From: Porites lobata
Lineage: Eukaryota > Cnidaria > Anthozoa > Scleractinia > Poritidae
Assembly: GCA_942486035.1 (NCBI GenBank)
Contig: CALNXK010000081.1
Span: 738,001 to 802,000 of the forward strand
Direction of reading: 5' to 3'
Length of the DNA: 64,000 bases
The notes beneath the pieces were generated by a model. That model was given only the letters and a program-made list of their open reading frames with translations. It did not search any database and was not told where the DNA came from. The translations under genes were made by a program, and so were the position numbers. Numbering within the stretch: the stretch's first letter is position 1; each line of letters begins with the position of its first letter. Positions 20,300 to 29,700 of the stretch are shown piece by piece.

Positions 20300-23200
20300 C
20301 TGGTGATTAAAGAGTCAAAACATCTTATCGAAATTACAACCAAAAAGCACTTTTCAATGTTAAAATTTCTGTACATTAATTTTCAGTGCAGAGAACACAC
20401 AAACAACAAAAAAAGGATACAAAATATTGAAATTTATAACCTGTCCCCCGAGCCTTACTTTTACATTGAATTTTATCAGGATTTCACTATATCAAGAGGA
20501 GCCAAAAACGTTTTAAGGTATTTACCTACCCCCTAAACCCCACAGGGCACAAAGAAACTCAGTTTTACAGCTTCCCATCTGAGCAAGCTGTAGCTAGCAT
20601 GTACTAGCCCAAAAGTCATTTCAACTAGCCCTAAAAACGTTTTCATGAGCAAGATTGATTACACAGTTCTTCCGTAATTAGAATTTCTCAAAAAACTTCA
20701 CTTGCCTATCAGGCAAGTTAAGAACAAGATTCACCAACCCGATAGCAAAATCCACTAGCCCCAAGCTATCGAACACTACTTTCTTTGCACGCTGTATCAC
20801 CCAACATCCCTGCACTCTTTAAGTCAGAACAAATTTTAAACTCCAAAAAATGGTCATTGTATATAAGAGGTTGTTAGGGGAAGGCCCACCATAATTATGA
20901 CTTACCAAAGAAGCACAATCTGCATAACTGAGCAATTTTATTAACTGCCCGGTTTGTTGCAAACTCTGTCGACTGTCACAGTCTCCCCAGATATTTAAGA
21001 CCCTGGGTGCAGGTCCGACCAGATAAATAAACAGTGATCTGGTCTTCCAGAAAATAAGGCCTTACCAGTGCTCAAAAGTAACACACAAAAACTCTGGTCA
21101 CACACAGAACATGATATTCGACTTAATGTTCATGCAGCAACAAATATTTAACTGTACATTGATCTTTTAGTCCTTAGAAATTCAGAAATTACTATGTTTT
21201 GTAAAATCCTTGGAAATGAATAGTACTATGCAAGAGTTCTGCCAAAGAGGCTAAAACACACCAAAGACGGCTGTTTGTCCACAAGTTGGTTTAGGAGGAG
21301 AATGGTGAAGGCGTAACTCTTAACCAGACATGAGAATGAATGAAATAATCACCAAAGATAAAATGTCTTGATGTTTGAGCAAATTCCTCCCAGCAGTACC
21401 ATAAGAAATGTACGAAAGATAGTAAGGAGAATATATATTTTGATATAAGGGCTTAAAGAGTTGATAAGAACTAAAACCTCATGAAAAAAAAATATGGCAA
21501 ATAAAGACTAATATCTGAAAACAAGGATTTGAGTTGTTTGAGCACTGTGCCTTATATCTGGTGAATATCCTACCTTCTTCATCTGAAACTTAATTGTTGA
21601 GCGCACTTCCTCCACCTTCTGCACCATGTTGTCGTTGTGCGTCAGTGCTGTGGGAAACTTGCCAGCCTTGTTCAGACCAGGACCAAGAATACGGGGAATC
21701 TGTCTGATCAGACTGTCTGAAGCCAGGAAAGCATCATATTTCTTGGCTACAAATAGAGAGAAAATAACTTTAACTCCTTGTCTGCAGCCAATTATTTCAA
21801 TGTATTTTGCCATGTAACTTTAAAAAATCATATCTCTGGTGTTATTTACAGTTCAATATCAAGCTATACCTCATTGGAAAGGGAAAAGAATACCCTTTCG
21901 AAAAAAAAATATTTCGGTCATAGGAAACCCATAATATTCCGCCACAAAAAAATTAAAAAAGCATATTTTGCATAAAAATTTTTAAAATTTTAAAGAATGT
22001 CATTTAGCTAGGAAACTTCTTTATTTTGGGTGATATGGTAGCAAGAAATATTTTTCATCAATATGTAAGTAAAAAAAACCCGAAAATCGTTCTAAAATAT
22101 GGGCGACTAGAAATTTTCTACAAATTTTTTTCTGCACGCTGTCATGATTATGCTAATTGGATTATCATAATTAGAGCGTCACCTCGTGACCCCATGTTTA
22201 CTTCACTGAGGCGCTTTGTTTCCTCGATTCCAAAAAAAAAATATCGAGTTAGGGACAAGCAGACATGAATTTGCTGATAGAATTCATCAAAATAAGCAAG
22301 AATTTGACAGCGAAAAGCGAAGCGAAGGCAAAACGGGAAGGAAATCGTCGCCGTTTCAAGAACATGTGGCACAGAGTGGGCGATCGGCGATTTGCATGCA
22401 CAGATTCTAATTGTTTCCTAACCTCGATTTTCGCGTTTATTTTGCTTGTTATCCTCCAAAATCCTTCAGAATAGCTTGTTTGACTTGTATTTGGTTGACA
22501 TTCGTCGATACAAGCTTTCATTATTCGCAAAACCGGCTCACAAAGATTCCCCGCGACTCGCCATAAAATTCAAAATTTTCGAAAACCCGGTGTGTGACGG
22601 TCAAAAGTCGACAGGGGCTGGAACTAGGCAGGTGAGTGGCTAAATCTATTAACTTCCTGTGTGCCAAATTTGGGAGCAATCGGAAGTAACACAATTTTTT
22701 GCGAAATTTCTTTGGTCACCGTTCCTGAAGCTCCGATTTCGGCGACCCCGGAAGACGAAGGGTTAAAAAGTAATGCAATAAAATTTTTCCATACCAAACT
22801 ACTGTTAAAAAAGGTAATACAGTGACAATCCATCACACAACTACCACGCAGTGACAACAAAAAACTTCTTTTCTTTTGCACTTACAATTTCATTAACTGG
22901 ACCCTGTGATCTGAAACATTGCATGGTCAGAATGCACCAAGTAATGGAATAAAAAAGTGTCATGAAGCAAACAATAAATAACTAAGGAAATGAAACAGAT
23001 GTTTCAGTGTAGAGTGTACACCTTTGGGACCAACCCTAGGTGTCCATTTAACAGAGATGTCCATCTTATAAAGAATCAACTACAAGGAGTAAAGAAAGGC
23101 AGGGACCAACTCTGGGTGTCCGTTTTTGCAAGGTGTCCGTCTTATAGAGGTGTCTGTTAAGAGGAAGTTGACTGTATAACCCCTCTTCAGTGTTGAGAAA

Positions 23201-26065
23201 ACTGTTACACTGCGCAATTGTCATTAGACATAAAATGAAGTGCATGTGCATGTAAAAAGTACTATGCGCAAGATGTAAGTCAGAGTTCAAAATGAAGCTG
23301 AAATTGATATTTTAGTCCTTTCGGCTGAATGGTTCCTAGGACGGAAATTATTCTCATTTCATGCTGCTTCTGTTGGATGTTGGTTCCACTGCATACAGCC
23401 ACACCACGCATTTGGACATTAGAAAACCTTTGCCGCTTGGGTGTTGACATGTTGGGCCACAGGAGACCCATGAGTGATGTGTGGATTCTTTATCTCAAGT
23501 AATTTTTGTTTTTCTTGTTTTTTTGGGGGTATGGTAAAGTATGCTAATGAAGTTGAAACAAAGGAAAAATAAGAATTACCTGAGATAAAAAAAATTAACA
23601 AAAACATATACAAATACGCCTATATAATCCACATACCGAGATGAATAATATCTTTCATTAAATAATGACAACCCTGTTACAAGTGCTGATGACCTTCTAC
23701 ATGTATCCCCAGTGGATACATGTAAGTTATTAAATATGACCAGTTAACAATAATGACTAAAAATGACAGTAATTGCAGGACTTTGGAGGTTTCCAGGACC
23801 TGTCTGTACAAACCACTCGTGAAACTCTTTTTACTCACCAAGCTTTTTGACCAGTTTCTTGTTCTTGTTTAGCTTCTTTAAAGCTTCAACATCCATGCAA
23901 GGGATGTCATTTGCCTTGGCCTCGTCACAGTGAGATGCATCACCCAGAATACAAACCTTAAGTTTGGGTCGTGGAATATGCTTGAGCTTTACCGTTCCAC
24001 TGAAACGCTTATCCTTCTGAGGATCATAATTCTTTAAGCTGATCTGCAGCTCAACAGTTTCCGTAAACTTTCTTTTCTTGTCCTTGGCACCTTGCAGTAC
24101 AGCACTGCAGCACTCAAACAGTGTATCACGGTGGAGCTTACTAGAAAAGATAAAAAAGGAATTAAGGTGGCTACTATCGGCAGTATCATAAGTTTATGTA
24201 ACTCTAAAGTTAAACAGGGCTTTTGATATTATGCGATGGTGCAGCGGTTTCACACAATTGGCCTCAAATTGCATCTGATCACACAATCTCTTATGAATTT
24301 TCAAAATCCTTTGTATGGCTATTTAAAAGTACCGGTAAGTTATTAACTTTATTAGAATCAAAATTTCATGTCCTGGGAAAACATGCGGTGCTCCAGATAT
24401 TCAGGTATCCATGACCTTTCATCAGGAGCAGCAAAAAAAAAAAGAAACACTTTGTTGAAGTCATATACAGTGGAGGCTCTGGTAAGTGGACACACTAGAG
24501 ACAAGAAAGAAGTGTCTGTAACTAGAGCTGGTGGCTTGCAAAAATGATTCTCTTATGCAGCCACTACAGGTGAAAGGGTAAGATGGCTGCTTACAGGATC
24601 TTGCCTAGCTACAAATTAAGATATACTGGGAATGCAAAAATACTGTTGGTTAGTGTTTGGCTATACTCTTGCTCTGACGACGTTGTAACTCAGGCACAAG
24701 CATAAAATCTAAGAGGCGTTTTGAAGTGTTACTGGATGTTTTAATGAGAAAAACAAACTCCGAAATTGATATAAATTCATTGTGAAAAACAACAATATAG
24801 AAACAAAACACAAGATTGACAGATGAATGAGATTCTTCACTTCAGATGTCAGCTTACGGAGCTTAAAAACAAAGCTAACATCTCGCTCGTAAACCCTGAA
24901 ACTCTCTGAGGCTGCCTGCAGGAATTATCTACTTACAGAACTGAAAAAAATAAGATTTTGTATGGGAGTTAAATTACGGGGTTTTCTGATGGCGGTCGTA
25001 TGTAGAACTTTCCGCTTAATGGGAGTGTCTGTTAGGAGAGCTTCCACTTTACTGTAACAGCCAACTTTTTCTGAGTCAAAAGTGTGAGATTTTCATTCTG
25101 TCATGACCAGATTTTCCAGAAACATCTAAGCGACTTCCGAATATGTCTGATGATTTTCTGAAGACTTTCAACATCGCCGAAAATAATAGAAGTTGTTCCA
25201 AAGACCTTTAAGCACTTCCGCAGCTATTTCAAATGCAACAATTTAATAGTGAATTATGATATAGTTAGGACACAAAGTCAACATTAAGCACTGTTTGGGA
25301 ATAGTTTGGGTGAAATTGAATTGAATTTCTTCCATCAATCATTTGTTAAAGAACAATTTGTCCGGATTTGTGAGTCAGGCATGAGAGATTGTCCTTGATG
25401 TGTGAGATCGATGTCTTTAGTCTGGAAGCGTGAGACTCACACAAAATAAAAATAAAACTTAACGAGCGGTTTTTTAAGTAAACGTAGTCTTACATTTTAA
25501 CATCATTAGCTAACACAAATCATTAAGGTGCCAATTCACCGATATAGCAATAGAAGTGCTTATTTGAGTTTTCAAAAGTCACTACGATCTAGATCTTCTT
25601 TCCTAATATAATTTAAAATTAATATCTGCCTCTGACAGCAGCAAAAAAGGTAAGACTTTCGAATAACCCAATCCATGCAGTAATTTCATACTATTTCTCC
25701 CATTGAAATGGTTGATGTGAGAAATGCATGCACAATAAATGTATGGGGGATACGAAAATTTTATTCCATAAAATCTACACATTGATGACAAAACATTAGC
25801 ATCTGCTTTATTTACAATATTTTCGTCTTCTTTTAGTCTTTATTGTGACCCGAATCCTAGCTAGCGATCCGTAGTGATCCGGGAGCCGCATTGGTCTCAT
25901 TGATGCTCGATAAACCCTCGTTTGAACGGTACAGCCACGAAAATAAAAGCTACAACAAAAGCCGATACGGACTAAAACGTCCTGAAACCAAATTTCTTTA
26001 GTGTACACAACTCGATGGCAAGAAAAACGCCGTCAGTACATTGGATTTCTAAATACAAACCTCAT
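20129..26065 (-). CDS. RPL10A: 60S ribosomal protein L10a (uL1)
   Basis: Four exons on the minus strand, 26065-26061, 24140-23839, 21746-21574 and 20299-20129, join in phase to 216 residues; the human protein has 217. The first coding exon is only ATGAG, followed by the donor gtttgt. Hallmarks include [99 protein letters not shown] and the C-terminal NFLVSLLKKNWQNVRALYVK...KPQRLY. uL1 forms the L1 stalk of the large ribosomal subunit and contacts E-site tRNA. The leader is pyrimidine-rich (5'TOP-like). The homeobox gene starts about 520 bp away on the opposite strand. Introns 1 and 2 are about 1.9 and 2.1 kb and carry transposon relics. Confidence 0.97.
21300..21462. repeat. TTAACCCTTTAA-family repeat, diverged copy in RPL10A intron 3
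   Basis: It shares the order of blocks (gagaatgaatgaaataatcacc, aaaatgtcttgat, aagaaatgta, agggcttaaagagtt) with 10453-10666, but is strongly decayed. Confidence 0.45.
21574..21746 (-). CDS. RPL10A: RPL10A coding exon 3
   Basis: The acceptor is atttgtag|CC and the donor is ATGAAGAAG|gtagga. It encodes AKKYDAFLASDSLIRQIPRI to STIKFQMKK. Confidence 0.95.
21769..22768. mobile_element. 1-kb element with TTTAACTCCTTGTCT ends in RPL10A intron 2
   Basis: The left tip tttaactccttgtct is the inverted match of the right tip agacgaagggttaaa, with one gap. The interior has no recognisable transposase; several overlapping ORFs of 60-90 codons occur on both strands without motifs. Confidence 0.45.
23000..23179. 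repeat. Dispersed repeat fragment (GGTGTCCGT motifs)
   Basis: Motifs ccaac(c/t)ct(a/g)ggtgtcc, ggtgtccgtc and ggaagttgactgta recur at short spacing. It resembles one end of the element at 24466-25056 (gtgtctgttaggagag...actgta). Confidence 0.4.
23839..24140 (-). CDS. RPL10A: RPL10A coding exon 2
   Basis: The acceptor is cttttctag|TAAG and the donor is AAGCTTG|gtgagt. It encodes KLHRDTLFECCSAVLQGAK through [13 protein letters not shown]. Confidence 0.95.
24466..25056. mobile_element. 591-bp foldback element in RPL10A intron 1
   Basis: tacagtggaggctctggtaa with gtggacac is mirrored by gtgtctgttaggagagctt and ccactttactgta. It has no coding capacity. Confidence 0.6.
26061..26065 (-). CDS. RPL10A: RPL10A coding exon 1 (5 nt: ATGAG)
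   Basis: ATGAG|gtttgt. The AG joins T of exon 2 to make the Ser codon of MSKLHRDTLFEC. Such tiny first coding exons are common in ribosomal protein genes. Confidence 0.85.
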
Positions 26066-26071
26066 CCTGGT

Positions 26072-26108
26072 CGCTTCGTTCGTAAAGAGAACGAAAGGGA
26101 AGGAAAGA
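26072..26108 (-). promoter_or_regulatory. 5'TOP-like leader of RPL10A
   Basis: On the minus strand, upstream of the ATG, the sequence is cTTTCCTTCCCTTTCG then TTCTCTTTACG. This C/T-rich stretch fits a terminal oligopyrimidine start site for mTOR-regulated translation of ribosomal proteins. The exact transcription start is not visible. Confidence 0.5.
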
Positions 26109-26583
26109 ATTAGTTATGAAGTCTGCTGACCATTCGCGGGCGGTGAACATTCCTGAAACAAATGGGAAGAAATGAAGAAAAGAAAAAGAGAATGAGGATG
26201 AGAGAGGAAAATAGCAAATAGAAAAAAATGGAAAATAATTATGACTAGCAGTAACGAAAAGTTAGGAAGTGCGGGCGATTGATGTTTTACAACCTGAGTG
26301 CTTGTATCCTGTGAATAAAGCCGTATCTCCTCGCTCCTCGCAGTTACAGACGTCTGCAACGACAAAATGCAATCCTTTTTTCCCCTATGGTGAATTTTCC
26401 CCGTAATCAAGTTCCAGGGCCTCCGTTCTATCTGTCGAACAGCCTGGGGACGAATCTACATTCTTTTAAATAGTTTGAATGAATTAAACTAAGAAAGAAA
26501 AAAAAGAAGTAATAATAACACCTAATGCACCGCCGGTAAGTTCAGTACGGCCCCAAAACGCTTTCTATCGACAGTGAATTGAA
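26109..26583. promoter_or_regulatory. Shared divergent promoter interval, RPL10A / homeobox gene
   Basis: The RPL10A ATG (26065, minus) and the homeobox ATG (26584, plus) are 518 bp apart and point away from each other. No TATA box can be assigned with confidence. The interval contains a donor-like ccg|gtaagt at 26533-26540, compatible with a further noncoding exon. Confidence 0.4.
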
Positions 26584-26710
26584 ATGAGTGAGTGCCAATT
26601 TTCTTCATTTTACACCTTCTTGATGGAACCTATGATAGAGCTGGAGCCGGAAAGGTATACTTTTTCGGCCAGTTCTATCATATCTCCGCAAAAATTGCCA
26701 CCAGATATAG
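26584..26710 (+). CDS. Homeobox gene exon 1 (eh1-like motif)
   Basis: It encodes MSECQFSSFYTFLMEPMIEL through KLPPDI and ends ATAG|gtgagt, phase 1. It contains the FSASSII motif. A second Met at residue 14 could also start translation. Confidence 0.7.
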
Positions 26711-29700
26711 GTGAGTTGAAATTTGAATATTTTTCACGATTTGTCGGCAGATCGGTAATAAACACTGAATTGGACATTTCAGCGAAATTATTTTTTCAAA
26801 CTAATTAACTTCCGCTGGTTTTGTTGCTGCTGCTGTTTGTCAAACCGGCCATGGCCATTGTCCGATTTTGCTTTATGGGATAATTAAGCATAGACTGTTT
26901 AATTTTCCAGGAACATTTACGGGCGGATCCAGAAACTTCCAAATGGGGCGGCCGGGGGGCTCGCTTGAATTCTTTAAAAATAATGCAAAATTTCACAGGA
27001 AAAGGGGTGGTGGCTGTCTACTCGGCCATGACGTTTTCAACAATCTATTTTGCAAGGACAAATAACTAAATATATTCAAAGCTTTTCACGTACCCTGAAG
27101 ATTTTGCAATGGTATTCTTCTGACGCCAGGACATGAGGTAACTACATCACGACGATAAACCGGCGCGAACGAACAAAATGTGAGAGAAAAATCAGTGTAC
27201 CTTAGCCATCTTTCCCGCAAGCCAAACACAGTTTCGAACCCTGATAGATATACGAATTAACTTGCTTTACCGGCAGGGCAGCATGGCCGAGTGGTCAGCT
27301 CTTCGGACTCGTCATCCGGCGGCCCCGTGTCCCGCTCTGGCGACTTGCTGGATTTGTTCTCGGTCATCCCGAGTTCAAATCATCGGGCACGCTTGTATTT
27401 AGCCAACTGGTTGCCTCATGCCATTTAGGGTTTTTAATCCTGTTATGTTGTATTTGAATTTTTTTGTTTCAAATTATTTGATTGGAGTGTCTGTAAACTA
27501 CCTGGATAAGCTAAGTGCACTTTCCACTATAAACAAGCCTTTACACACTTTTTTTAAAACCAACCATGCCAGAACAAGCAAATTTTGTACCTAACAATAT
27601 CCGTTTAAAACTCTGCATGGTGCCTTATTTAATTTCTTAGATTAAGGTGATGTTACAAGAGACGATTCACAACGACGATTTTTAGCGCAAGACAGCGTTG
27701 CAACATTGTTGCGACGTTATTTCGAATGGTTGCAACATTGTTTCAGCATTGCAACGCTGTGTTGTGCCAAAAATCGCCGTTGCGAATCCTCTGGTGTATC
27801 ATCACCTTTAAGGGCGGGGGAGCCGAAGTGAACACTATTTAAAAAAATAGATCCCAATCGTTTAAAAAATACTTTTTATTCTCTAACATCGACAAGATAG
27901 AGTTGATTTCAGTCTTTCGATTCCGTGATCATGAAACTCCACTGAATGGCTTCTTTGTGACGTAGTCAGACAGTGATTTCCATTCTCAACCATTAAAATG
28001 ACAGTACGCACAAAATAGAGGTTGTTTATTATCTTTCCAGCTGTTTCCAAACTTATCTCTTGGTCATTTGAAGTTTGACCAGTAAAAGGTTCGGGCCTTC
28101 ATGGTCAAACGACGGATCTTAGTTCCTCGCTGATAAAGAAAGGGACCTTAAAGAAAAAGATAGCAACCAGGGGCCCGTTTCTCGAAAGTCCCAATAACTT
28201 TTCGCGCCCGAAAACCTGTTTTTTGTTTGTCATGTTTGCATTCAACATCAAAGTTTCAAACATTAACCACAAAGGAGTGCAAAGGATCGCAAACGAATAT
28301 GCCGAAGAACGTAGGATCTATAAAGACCTGATCAGCAAAAATGAAAAGTAGACATATTAAATTCTGCGAGCAGAATCACGCTGCAATGTTGATCGTACTA
28401 AGTGAAAATTTTCATGTAGTACGATCAGCATCAAAGTTTCAATAGTTTTCAAAATGATATAATGAAACTATCAGTTAACGAAGCAAAATTGGTCTGTTTG
28501 TAAGATACGACCTGCGCTACTATTCAACAGGTTTTGATTTCAAAATTTGCCTTCCCACCCGAAAAGTTACCGGGCTTTCGAGAAACGGGCCCCAGGCCCC
28601 TGCGAACCTTACCTAGTCGGTCACGTGAACTGAACAAATAAGCTTCATCCCGCGCGGCTTATTCGTTTAGGTCATGTGGTGGATAAGTCACTTAAAAGGA
28701 TGATGGTGAAGGCCTGGGAAAACACCGTTCTGGCAAAAGGCAATAAACCAGTATTTTTTTGAAAAATTTTAACCGGGAAGAAAACGAATATTGTATTTAT
28801 TAAGAAATAAGACTCAAACTGGCAACAAACCAGTTGCTTCCGTGACTATTAAACCGCATGGAATGGCTTCCTTGTGATATGTCAAGGCTATATTCCTGAC
28901 AAACAATCATTGTTTTGACTGATTTTAATTTTCCCCTTCGATGGGTATGTTCTCTTATTGCAAGACAAAGATGAAATATCAGTTGTGTCAGGACACCATC
29001 AAGAGCCTGAATTTCAGACATTCCTTGAGAGGAATATGCGACTCGAAGGGATCAGTCTGAAATTTAGTCTCGGCGCATTCAATAGATTGGACGAACGTTG
29101 AAAAATTCCCGGTAAAAGCAAATTTTAGCTTTAAAAAATGCGGGCTTGAAAGGACACCGGTCCTAGAAAACCGGCATTCAGGCTGAAACTTGACAGCGCC
29201 GTTTGGTTGATATTGATACATGGCTTTGTATATTGATACCTGGTCATAAATAGTCTTGCACTTCCTTTTACAACCCTTTCAGGTATCGAAAACCAGCCTC
29301 TCCGAAGTGCGCACGAATCAGCTTTAGGCAGGAATATCTGTAACCGTCTCCCAATGTGCATATTATACAATAATACAACATATACAACATACAATAGTTT
29401 TCGGTAGCTGGTTGCTTGGACTTATCTTTCAGGCTGAGTTGTTCAAAAGTTGGATGGCATTATCTACCAGATAAACCACTATCCAGTGGATAATTGGATC
29501 ATCCATTTCATAGTGATATATCAGGTAGAGAGCGCTGTACGCCTTTTGAACATTTGGGGCAAGGTGTCTACGCCATACATTGTCACTGCCGTCCTTCACT
29601 CTACTGTTCACATAGTAGGGGAATTTCCCCGGTCCGTTTACAAAAATGAAAGTGGAATGCTGTAAGATCGTGTTAGTTAGGTGAGCCAGCAATCCCTGTA

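Noticed and set aside
20300..26060. snoRNAs in RPL10A introns
   Set aside because: Ribosomal protein introns often host C/D snoRNAs; the few minus-strand TGATGA matches seen lacked a paired CTGA with a terminal stem. H/ACA types cannot be judged by eye.
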